The position numbers were made by a program, and so were the translations under genes. The notes beneath the pieces are model-generated. The model was not told the DNA's origin and did not search any database. It saw only the letters and a list, made by a program, of their open reading frames with translations. DNA of 64,000 bases from Cliona cf. orientalis. Its lineage: Eukaryota; Porifera; Demospongiae; Clionaida; Clionaidae. This document shows positions 48,102-60,300 of the stretch, piece by piece; position 1 is the first letter of the stretch; every line of letters starts with the position of its first letter. The stretch lies in contig OZ005703.1 of assembly GCA_963930775.1 (NCBI GenBank), positions 5,890,001 to 5,954,000 on the forward strand. Direction: 5' to 3'.

Positions 48102-48324
48102 CGATGAACCTATAGACTGGCGATAAAATTAATATTACAGTTGGACAAGTGAGTGTCGAACTTCACATGCATATTCTCGTAGCTGATGTAATCCCGTGGA
48201 CATATAAAGATTAATAATAACTTACTTAATTCTCATCCCCTCCCATCCAAATTTGTACAGCCCGCCTCTAAATTTTATTGCTATTACACATGTGTAGTAG
48301 CGACCCTGTACCAAATATCTAGAA

Positions 48325-49577
48325 AACTAGAGCTCTGTAGAGCACATACCCCATAGTCTCGCGAGCTAGCCCCTCCTACGCAAAGAGAGAGGGAGGGTCT
48401 GGTGAATGAACCTACTTCTGTTTATTCTTAGATAGGATATAGGAACTACCAATAAGATTGCAGATTCATGTCATGTGACCAGTTAATGTACGTGCAAGGA
48501 ATATAATTTTCGCGCGCAAAAGACTATTCTATGCCATCTACAGACCCCTGAGTCAGTTATTGAGCGCTAGCATGCCCACTGCGTCTGCTGACTAGGGTAC
48601 GCCGATCATAGATGCGCCAAGTAAGGAGAAGGTGATCCTAAATTTGTACAGTGACCAATAAAGTGTTTGTGCCTATACCTGGTGTTCGAGAGTCTGCTCA
48701 TACCAAGGCTATCATTTCAAATATCGTCGTTTATCGGCTATTTTTTGGCATCGCTACTTGTCCTCCATTGCAGCGATGTTGAATTTCTTCTGCTGATCAA
48801 GATCACACAGAAAATAGCAAACAAGCACACTTATTATTATCATCACGAAGCACATTGCGGTTGGGTATAGATTACGTAAACTGACTTAATGTACATTCCA
48901 ATGGAACAAACAGAAGTAGGTTCATTCACCAGACCCTCTCTCTCTCTTTGCGTAGGAGGGGCTGGCTCGCGATACTACATACCCCGCGCACACATTATGC
49001 AATCTATAGATTTACTTTTGGTGCATGGCTATAATTAATTTTGTGAACTTGAGAGAACTAATGCAAATGCTGCTTAGTTGTCCTGGTGACACTTGAAACG
49101 GCGCTCTCTGCACCCAGACTAGGAAGACATGAACTTATACCTATATTTTGTTGTAATAATAGTATAGCTATCTTGCATAGTGATTGGTTCCATGGGGCTT
49201 CAGATTTCAGTCATTTTAGAGCATTATTTAGAACATTGACGATCTTTACCAGTCATACGCTTGTTAGTTGTGCGCATGAGCAGAAAGCACAATGGGTATG
49301 CATCACACATTGATGGGCACTATCGATAGGCGTGGCTACGGTGGCCAACAAGAAGGCACCATTTGTAAGCACCATTTGTAATGCTTGCGGACCGTATCCC
49401 TCGATTTGACACACACTGAAGCCGTTTTTTCACCGAATTCAATTCATTACAAGTCGCTTAGACGCCTACATCTCGAGATATGGCGATTTTTATGCTAACG
49501 ACAATGGCAATGACAGCGACAACAACAACGATGACACAACCGATTACTCTACCCCTTGCACATGCGCACAGGATAAT
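48325..49577 (+). repeat. dispersed repeat R1, split by a foldback
   Basis: ACTAGAGCTCTGTAGAGCAC starts the element at about 48327. It is interrupted at 48354 and resumes at 48978 (CATACCCCGCGC), then runs through GACGATCTTTACCAG, GATAGGCGTGGC and CTCGAGATATGGCG to ACCCCTTGCACATGCGCAC. The text on both sides of the insertion joins to match the 24.7 kb copy. Confidence 0.75.
48354..48977. mobile_element. foldback element inserted in R1
   Basis: Arms of about 70 bp: CTCGCGAGCTAGCCCCTCCT at the left and its mirror AGGAGGGGCTGGCTCGCGA at the right, with AACCTACTTCTGTTT / AAACAGAAGTAGGTT at the inner edge. CATACCCC is present on both flanks, consistent with target duplication. The reading frame at 48667-48870 inside it has no recognised domain. 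Confidence 0.82.
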
Positions 49578-50384
49578 AAGCTCCAGATAGTACTGTTTCG
49601 AGTATCCTGATGAGTAAAAATTTTTATAATACGGCCTAAGGCTAGCATAATAGCATTATGTAAAGTAATTGATAAAATTGAAGGATGAAGTAGGAATGGC
49701 AGTGCCAAAAAATACACAAACAAGATTTGTAGGGATAACGTATCACACCACTAACTGACTAATCTTGGGTGGACAGAGGCTGGGCATGAGACTATACATA
49801 CCATGGTGACCTGATATTATGGTTTGCCTATTCATTATTATTAAATGCATGGAACTAGCCGCCCTCTTTTTTCTGGACGTAGCTACAGTCAATTGTACTC
49901 CAATAATACAATATTATAGGGAAGTAGGTACATGACTGATTCAGCGACCCTTAGCCATCGAGTCAGGCATCTATGGTACCCCCAAACACACCATGAGTTC
50001 AGACTTCAATACTCCTGTAAGTGCAAATCCCAGGCAGTCTTTTGATAGCTAGTTAGGACGTCTTCTTTTGCATCACACACTATTGAACATACATCAGTGG
50101 GATTCTCGAGACAGCTCAGATAACCAGTGCCTAGACTGACCTGCAAATGAAGTCATGCCCCTCGTTACCTTGATCCTGAAGCTGGTTGACAAGCAAACTT
50201 GAAAGAAGGCTGTTTAGAACCAAGTAGCAACGAAAACCTGTTTTGGGAGCGTATTTTATAGGCCAGTAAGTTTACTGTTGGTAGTAACCACCATAATCGA
50301 CAGTTTACTAAGCTGATCAGCTGAGCACATGCTTGAGCAGGTCGATCCTGGATGCACCGGCGCACATGCGTCACTGATATCGGT

Positions 50385-50850
50385 CATATGACTTCACACT
50401 GTATGCACATTATAGTATGACAAAATGGCTATATAATCAGACACACCCACTCGCATAATGCACTGTACACATCCACAATTAATCACTTTCCTGATAACAC
50501 CAAACGAGTGTGCCATAGATGTCTGCACTCCAAAATGGAGTGGATTTATACTCGACCTAAGATGAGCGGTCATGATAGTCTTGAGTTAGCCCAGGAAAAC
50601 AGAAAGAAAGAAAGATTGAGAAATGACAATTTTTTTGAACATCTGGTTCTGGCATATATACGTACAATTGAGTTGATGAATGATCTTGGTCTTATTAGAT
50701 AGATAATTTGCTGAAGATTCTGATTTTGACATTTAGAAATTTCACCAAGTTACCTGTTTGGAGATATTTGGATATTTGTAATGTATTACATGTATGGAGT
50801 ATCCGTCCCATCCCTACTTATAGGGTCAACCGACTCTGTGATATAGCATC
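50385..50850 (+). repeat. dispersed repeat R2, plus copy
   Basis: Inverse of 23930-24420. It includes a fragmentary peptide (KMEWIYTRPKMSGHDSLELA, ENRKKERLRNDN, FFEHLVLAYIRTIE) longer than in the other copy. Shared flanking text (ACACCCACTCGCATAATGC) extends the repeat to about 470 bp. Confidence 0.75.
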
Positions 50851-51312
50851 ATGCATGCGATATGCCATGCCACAACCAATCTGAACTTTGGAAGCTATAC
50901 TGCGCTGTCGAGTTCATCTTCCTGTGATTGGTGCATCAAAACTTGTCAATGTCGGATCAAGAGTCTGTCTCAGACTCCATCTCTGACTGCAATTGAGGCA
51001 CTGTGGCTTGTAAATTGTGCATGCATAATGTTGAAGAGCTTTACCATAAGTGACTGAATTATGAACAAAGTGTTCAGGCAGTGACTGCAAAGCTAAGGGG
51101 GAACAGCTGAGGTATGGGTGGAAAATCTTGGGACACCCCACCATCTATACAAAACACCGACTACCAACGTGCATGCTTCCCTACACTTGGAACTCTGATA
51201 GTTACAGTGTATCATCACATTCTCCACAGATTGACGGAATGGCCAAAGAACGTGCAGATGTTTCTCATGATCTACTTCCCTATCACAAAATGTTTCGGCA
51301 TTTCAGAGATGT

Positions 51313-54300
51313 AAAGTACAGTTTCTCTAGTGAAAGAATCAGCTATCGTAAGCGTAGGCGAGCTCGTAGTGTGTCTGGTCCTGCATCAACTGGATGGTTT
51401 ATTTTCAATTGGAGGAAATGGTATCATCTGCATCTATCTGATAGCAGATGATGATCCTTATGGAATCATTACAGTTGTGTCCAATAAGCTCCAGTGCTTA
51501 CTATGCAACCATGAGTGTAAGCATGTTGCTTACATTGAAAGCTACTTGGAATCAGAAGATCCTCCAGAAGTGCTTGAACAAATGATTTCTATCCTTAACA
51601 CACCCTTAACTGGTACTAAGACAGTTTCTCCGATGGGCATATCATGGAAAAAGTCCGCCTTTGAACTGCCTGAACATATACAGAGTATACTGAGAGACGG
51701 TGTTTTGCAATCATTTCAGTATAATGCTGAAGGAGACGTTATACTTCTAAGTGAAAGTGACAATAAGCTGTGTACTTCCTGCAAATCTGAGCTTGGCTAT
51801 GAGGATGAAAAACTTCCCTTGATCACAGAACAAAGGATATTTACAGCAATTGGTAAAAAGCTATGATCTCTAGTCTAAGAATACTGTATTAGGCCAACAG
51901 TAATAATATCCTTGTTTCCTGTCCCCATCAGGATGCCATGAGTATGCGGGCAGGCAGTTATTATCTATTATTGACTAAGAAATTATTATTCATAGTCCAC
52001 TGTACTCTACAGACATTATTATGCTGCTACTTACTCCATGGATATCATTACAGGCCCATCTGCTAATGAGAGTCATAGCATAAAATACAATAATAATTGT
52101 AGATGCAGTAGCCTAAAAGGCATACAGGTGGGTGACAGGAAACAAGGAATTTACAAAGCATGGCCTTATTGATAATTATTATGATCATACTTCAGTTCGC
52201 AGATTGAAGTGTATTAATTGTGGATTATTACACCATTTTGATGGTTATGAGAAGGGGATGCTCAATATGGGGGTGTGTGTAGTCTCCTATAGTGTTTTGA
52301 GATCATATATGCATCATTTTTTTAATGCCAGGTAAGTGCTCATGATCTTTCAACCATTCCAGTTGTTAATATAATATTATTTCTATCTATAGATGTCCTA
52401 TGTACACATACTATACCATCATGGCTTCATTACACCAAGATGCTGGAGAATTTAATTTGCCTTCTAAATTCCCTTATCACTGGTTTAAAGCTTCTTGGTA
52501 TCACTACTTAAGTATCTTGGACATAGATTATGAAAACGGTTTCAGGTGTCCCAATTGTACTGTTGATGGCAATCCTCCCGACATCATCATATGTGATGCC
52601 ACCTCACTGGCATTTCGTCGTGATCTACAAGAAGGACCTGATTTTAATGTACCATCACAGGGTTATGTTTTGGATGGAAGGTAAATACTTAAATAATAAT
52701 ATAGAGTAAGAGATTGATCCTCGGACGACAGCAATGCTCGGACGCTCTAGCGGGCATTAAGGAGGGGGTGTGGTCTGGACTAAGCCTTCACCAGGTAGGG
52801 CCTAGGCCTAGCATCAACATATATCAGAACCAGATGTGTACCATTGCTACCTTCGGAGCTAGAGCCACTCAAAGGCGACGTCCGATTTCATCAAACCTCG
52901 GACAAAAGTGTCTGTTTTCGGATCGCTCGAAGGAGCGCGTGGTGGTTGGGTTCGTAGACCTTGGCTAGACCTCCGCATTGTATCCGCGTGGAGTTCCAGC
53001 CCTAAGACGCCTTGACTAGCCGTCTACGTCAGGTTTTATAGACCTTACTCCAACAACTGGCTGAAAATTTCCGAAATTTTCGGACAGACACGATCCTAGT
53101 GCAACTCCGTGCGGGGTCCAATGGTGCTTTATTTAGAGTCCCCGCCACCTGGACGTGGTTTACTTACATTGCGATCGCTGGCGTCGAGCGATATCGTGGT
53201 CTAGGACATTGCATGTTCTCCAGCCTGTCCGACATTTTCAGCCAATTGTTGGAGTAAGGTTTATAAAATCTGATGTAGAAGGCTAGTCAAGGAGTCCTAC
53301 GGCTGGGACTCCAAGCGGATAGAATGCGGAGGTCCTGCCACGATCTTCGAACCCAACCCCCAGACGTTCCTTCTAGCGATCCGAAAACAGACACTTTTGT
53401 CCGAGGTTTGATGAAATCGGACGTTGCCTTTGAGCGACTCTAGCTCCGAAGGCAGCAAAGGTACATATCCGATTCTGATGTATTTTGATGCTAGGCCTAG
53501 GCCCTACCTGGTGAAGGTTTAGTCCACACCACGCCCCTTCATTAACGCCCGCTAGAGCGTCCGAAAATTGCTGTCGTCCGAAGATCAATCTCTTACTCTA
53601 GTACCTTCGATTCACGAAAAGGACCCATGGGAGGTGCACCTTACGTTGGTAGGATGAGATTACCGTACTTAAACTAATACTACGCATGGAAAAATTTTTT
53701 TCAATTTTGAAAAACGCGTATTTTTCTGGTAAAGGTAGTCAATCGTTCCATATAATATAAACATTATGAGAATTCGTAAAATGCTAATATACTAGCTGCA
53801 TTAAGTTAGATCATGCATTGTATTCGATTAACTACAGTATACCTACCACAAATCCTGTGAATCATAGTCACAGTGTGTTATGCTCACGCTTGCGCAGTCA
53901 ATTAATACCCTTGCTGAACGGTTACTTGTTACTATGGATAGCAGCCAGGACAGCGGTCCCGATAGCTACAAGTGCATGTATACCTTCGTTGAAAATAACA
54001 GCCAGCCCATTTCAGCCTTATACCGTAATTCACGAAAATTTCATTGTTAAACAATTTTTATTTCGTGCGAAGAGACGAAAATTTTTTTTGTGAAATAGTT
54101 TATCTGTACTAACTTATACAGTGAACATATGGCGCATGCTTAAAGTTGACGAAATTACACCAATATATTTCATTTTTGCGAACAAAATTAAATTAAACAG
54201 TAATAGAGTGTAGCAAAGGTGTTTGGTCTTGGTTTTTCATAGGAAAGGTCAGCTATGTTGGTTATCTGTACCTGAACACGTGGCAATTCATTGAAATGGG

Positions 54301-57300
54301 TGGAGCTCAGCTTGCTTGTTAGCAACTCAGTAGAGCAGCCACCTCAATTTAGTGGCCACCATACTCTGGTCCCATGGTGACTGCTATAATGAGATTTCTC
54401 TATATTATAAATGTCAGCCCCACGCCATAGCACGCAGTCACTAATGTTATTTGCCTACCTCATGACCTAAACTCTCTTTGAGAAAGCCTAGAAATGGTGC
54501 TCTTGCTGCTTGTTGTCAGGTTAGGCTTAGAGATTGTGTGGAGGTGCTGTCACGATTTGAGACGGTTGTTCCAGCTAGGCTAGGATCCTCAATAGCCCTA
54601 TAGTGAATGAAATGAGTATTTTGGAACCAGCTTAGTCAGCCTTCCAGGAAGACCTATACTTAAAGATTCAGCTTTCATGACACGCACACACATGGCAGAC
54701 TTGCTCATCTTCAGTCATCAGTCTCCTTCTCACCTCACATATGGCTCCAACAAATCAAAACCAATGATGCACTTATCATTGATGTCTACATGTAATAACC
54801 ATCTCATGTGTCATCTGCAATCCTCCAATCTTCAATTGAGATTTATAGTATGACCGTCTGTTGAGAATTCTGCTGCTTTTGCAGCATGTGGCACCAGGTA
54901 GCTAGTATAAACTGTGCTCTTCCCCTTGATTGGATCCATCTCAGTTCTCAGCCAGCTCTCCCTAAGCTGGGAGCTTTCACTACGCAACAAGTCTGGTCTG
55001 ATTATGGAGATGTAGACAATCCTTACCATCAATACTTTCAGATTCTGTCAGGCTATTTTCACCAGAGATATATTGAAATGGATCCAGTTCTGTAGATATC
55101 AGCTAGGAGACACCTGAGGAGTCGTTGCTCTGGTGTTCCTCCTCTTAGGAATTGTCACTGAAAATAAGCCACTTCTCCACACTGCCAGCAAGTCTGATGC
55201 TCCCCCGGCTCACTGGCATATCCAGGGAGTGTTCATGGTGCTCGAGCACCCCCCTAAGGCTTCGGTGGAATGCAATTATAATAATGTACTTGACCAATAC
55301 TATTAGTGGCTATAATTAATATTATAATCGTTGCTCGTATGTAAATGCTATACTGCTTTGTATCATCGCTTGAAATTTCGACCAACCTACTAGACCAAGA
55401 AGAGAGAAAGGCTACTAGCAGCTAGCAGCTGGGCGAGTACCAGTATAGTCTGCTTTTGTAGTATTACACATCCATTAACGTATAATTCAAAGTACATGAT
55501 AATGCACGAGCACACTTGCTTGACTATAACGAGCAGGCTAGCTGTTTCGGTGATTTATCTAACCAGCAAAATAAGATATGTCCCTTCTTAAGTTTTTCCA
55601 AATAGCAGCAGCAGTCTTGCAGTACAAGTAGCGGCTACTTCTATTGTAGAAGAGGATGATATAGATGTCACTTTAAACTATCACTTATAAATTGCAGTAC
55701 AGATCTTAAACTAGTAACTATGCATGATAATAAAAAAAAAATACAATATCAATGTGGACTTGAGTAGCTCCGATGAAGAGGAGTCACCATATTCTAGTCT
55801 GACCAGTGTTACCAATGATGCTGATCAGAGTAGTGACTTGGATGATCCTCCTATGGCAGAACATCCTGCTTTAGCCACATCAGAGTATGTCAAAGTAGCT
55901 AACTTTGTTCGGTCCAGATCTCTTAGCGCTGACTTCCGGTATAACTTGCTCAAGAATCACTTCAAGCCTGGAGTTAATTACAGCTTTCCAAAGAGCACCA
56001 GTACTCGTCGATCATTTCAGTATTGGTGTCTTACAGTTTCCCTGGCTTGTATACAGTAAGCCGATGCCTTCCCTGCAATATGTCTTTGCCTCTTCTATAA
56101 AGATGCTATACTTAGATCTGACAACCTTTTTATGATAATGATACACCAATAGACAGATGTACGATCTCAACTTAACCCGGCCATGGCATGATAGAGTTGC
56201 TTCTATCTTCATGTTCCCTCAATTCTCATAATGATGTCAGCAAATAATAATCTTAGGCCAAAGAAATATTTGACTGTGTATACAGTGATTCCCATCTGTG
56301 GTTAGTAAATTTTTCATCATTATATTATGGGGCTACCTTCCTGTGGTGGAGTGAGATCCTCCCATATGACAGCACTACCCTCAGTGTTGGCAGCCATCAG
56401 AAGCTGTCATCTATATTCAATACAATAGTTCTCTGTGGACAATAAAGTATCGCATTATGTAGACACCTTGATAATGCCATGGATATCTTACAGAGGTAGA
56501 GAGTCATGGCAAGCTCTATTAAATATCTGTGATGATGGTCCTTGCTTATTGTCCCTAGATGCACTACTGATGCCAGGAGCCTATTGCTTGCTATCAACAT
56601 GACTGATTTCATCTCCACTTTGATCATCACTATAGTACTTGTCTCAAATATCTCCAGGCCTTGACATTCATTCAACCTTCAAGCGGATACTAAAAACATC
56701 GTAGCTTCTGTGGAGAGATAGACAGTCATTCAACACTACAAGATGTTCGAGATAACATCGACACTTATCATCACTCATTGTGTTGTATATAGAGAAGATG
56801 TGTAGACACAGAACCATCTGTTCCACAGAGGTGTAGTTGTCAAACACATCGAAGCAACTTTCCCACCAGCACTCCATCTGAGTACTACTGCTATTCATTA
56901 TCTATTCCTTTGGTCAGTCATCTTCTACCTGAGATGCAGTCAGCTCTAATCAACAAAGAGTTTTGTTGGGTCTGTCTATTTTACCATCGGTCATTGTCAC
57001 TTTATCATCTGAGGAATGTGATAGCAAGGTTATTGAGCTAGCTGTTGTGTATTGATGTGATCTTCCATCACAAGGTTGCATCACCTCAGAGTTACAATGC
57101 TGGCAGATGAAGTGGCAGCAGCATCTAAAGGATCATGGACGAATCAATTTGCCTTCCAGTCCTGCTGCTGCTACTCTCAGGCATGCTGCTGTACCCAAAT
57201 GTGATAGCACTAATAAGTATCCTGTACACTCTACCTGCTGCTCGGCTGAGAGATCTTTCAATATAGTCTAAAGTGAATCATAACTCCTTTTCGATCATCC

Positions 57301-60300
57301 ATGTGGGAAGGGTATATAGACATTTCACAAGACTAGTATGATAATTTTAATTCTAAGGTGTGAATAAATACTTTGCTTCCGAAAAATTTTCAGGTGCGAT
57401 CCATTCTGCGTGTTCATTTGAACACTTTGTCATGGATAGCTTCCCTGTCTGTGCAATTTAATGCCTGCTGGTTTTGCCCTACTTCAATCTTATAAATACA
57501 TGTTCCCAACATTATCACTGGCTGTAAAACAACATTGGAAAAAGATTGGTCCAGGCGGGATTTGAAGTGGCATACACGTTTGATGTGACTTGGAAGTCAT
57601 TGAGCTTAACCACTAGACCATCAGGACAGTAGCATGGTTGTGGTTTCTGTGTTTTGACAAGGACATTAACTGCACAATACATTGAGTGGGCACTGTCAAT
57701 AGGCATGGTTACGAAGGCTAACAAAATGGCACTATTTGTGATGCTTGTGGACCATGTCCCTTGATTTGAAGCACACTGAAGCCCATTTTTACCAAATTCG
57801 ACTGATTCGTTGTGCTTATGAGTCGCTTAGATGCCTAGGCATCGAGAGATGGCAATTTTTGTGCTAACAACAACGATAACGACGACACGACCGATTATTT
57901 TACCTCTTGCGGATGTACATGGGGTAATGATCGTCATTATGAGTCAGTATTACCTTCCCGCTCTTAGACACCGTATAAGATGTGATAGCCACATTCTTCA
58001 ATGAATGTAGAAAGCTCCTGGCATGTTTAAAAACTGTACCATGTGGCCGTTAAGTTGATTAGAACAGGTGAGAAAACTAAAATAAAATAGCCATTCAGGC
58101 TATTGGAATGTTCAAATAATTAGAGTGCGTGAGGTAGACAGCAAAATTTTAATAATCATATTACATTAATGGTAAAGTGCAAGTATAGTTCTGCTTCATT
58201 AACAAAAAAATTGTCCACAAATTGTTTTGGCTCAATAGCCAATGCCCATTGTTCCTTCAAAGTATGCTTTTGGCTATGACACGGAAAATGCAGTTAAACA
58301 CATCCCAAGAGATATACGTATCAAGCGTCTGCTGGTAATTTTTAGAGAGGAACAACACAAGCACATGCAGAATAATCAACATTTTGATGTTCCAGGAAAG
58401 AGGCTAGAAGTGCTAATGCATCTCAGAGGTCATGTTTGTTGGCATAGCAAGCTTACTCATGCGGAGCTTATTGGAGCCTTTTATAAAGGACAATAGCTGT
58501 AACTTACTATCTAACTGTCATGCCCTTTTATCGCTTAACATACTAAAAGACGTCTCAGTTTTCATCTTTCCGTGCCAAATACCATATTTATTCAAATAGA
58601 AGCCGCACCCCGATTAGTAGCCACCCGCAAATAGTAGCTGTACATGGAGCTCTGCGAAAGAAATAGCTGCACGCATGCGTGAACACAATTAAATGGGCGT
58701 GGTCACGATCATAAGCCATGAACGATAGTTAGATCAAGGTAAAAACATGGCAGAAAACGTCCTTGGCTTGGTTCTGCCGCTTAATATTATATTGATCATC
58801 TATCTCAACATTCGAAAATCAGTCCTGAAAATCGAGTCTATTGTGTCAATGTCCACCAAGAGATGCTCCAAATCAATAAAAGCCGCCCTCGATGAGTATA
58901 ATATAACTGCACTCCAGCAAGGGTGAAATTAATAGTAGCCCTGGCTAGTATTCGAATCAATACAGTAGTCTTTGATTAAGGGTGGGTGCTCATTAGGTAT
59001 TCCATAGTGGGTCCCTTTCATGATAGTATGGTATTGTAATGTTATACCTATCATATACTTAATTTATAGTTCTATAGGAGACAGGATCTTCATTGATGAT
59101 CAAGCATGCAGATCTCTTCTATCTAGATATGCCAAAACTGCTACATGTAATGATGAATTACGAGACTTTTTGGATTCAGATACCGATGAACTAGTGACCA
59201 TGCTGAACACATTTTGTCCATCGTTGGCCAATCTTATTATACATTTTGACAAGAATATTCCTTGCCCTAGTGCATGTTCGGAATTACTTACTGCTTTATC
59301 TTTATGTTCACCTGTTTGTGCACTTATTTTGCCTACACCAACTATCATACGTCTTGTACAGAGGATATGTGAAGGTATGGAAATCCGCAAGCTACCCAGT
59401 GAATGGAAACTGCTTCATGAAAATGTGCCTATAATTTATCGCTTAATATGTAATCATAGTGAGACTTCACTGCCTCCGGAATATAGGCAAGTAGTAAATG
59501 AGATATTACTGAAAGCTCAATTACCTTTTTTAAAGACTGAAAAACATTCACTAATTCCAGTATCTACTTCAGTGCTTGAGAACCGTTATGAATACTTTCC
59601 TTCGCTTGAAAAGTATTGTTCAAGGCCAATTTACGTGTCGGATAAGAGACGTGAAAACTATGTGTGCTCGAAGGCTTACAAGGGTCATCCATCTCTACTA
59701 CCAGGGATATTTACTCTCTTTTGTCCACATGGTTAGTGTATGTATCCTTTACTTCGTATTATTATGAAAAAACTTAAACTACATCCCTTGTCCCTCATGA
59801 AAAGTATTACACCGCGCTACTGTACGCCACCATAATTCGAACTAGGACACATCAGCAAACTGCGCATGCTCCCTATACGCGTATATTGAGGCGCACGGCT
59901 TGAGCCAGTTGACCCGGACATGACCTTCACCTGCCATGTGCTAGACTGAATAGAGAAATCTCCCTGAGTGCGAGCTCGCCAAAGAAACAAACTGAGATAA
60001 TCGCCATCGATAGTCCACAATCTCTTCTATGCTAGGTTCGAATTCTGGGCCCCAACAAGCTTTCATGCGTGCTAAACATTTTGGAACAGTCTTAACCGCA
60101 TTTTTGTCATAATTTTCATCATAATTACCTTATAATTACCTCATCAATTGGTTGATTGGGACTCAGTATGTAATTATAAATTTACATTCTTTAGTTCACT
60201 AAAGGCCTCAAAGCCTTGAATGGTTTATGTGAATTCCATGCAAGAAGTGAGTGTACGATGAGGTGTACATAGCTTGAACTCGTGTGCATAGAATATACTT

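Larger units (their letters stand above)
45912..51312. other. 5.4 kb gene desert of nested repeats
   Basis: No gene is supported. Contents in order: B3 3' flank (to about 46300), a GC-richer block with GCGCATGCGC words (46430-46620), a perfect hairpin (46918-46958), two inverted TAAGGCCA MITEs (47281-48101), repeat R1 split by a foldback (48325-49577), about 800 bp without recognisable structure, and repeat R2 (50385-50850). Confidence 0.65.

Noticed and set aside
53373-53588. Minus-strand frame similar to the plus-strand frame at 52714
   Set aside because: Both are the two arms of the same foldback read from opposite strands.
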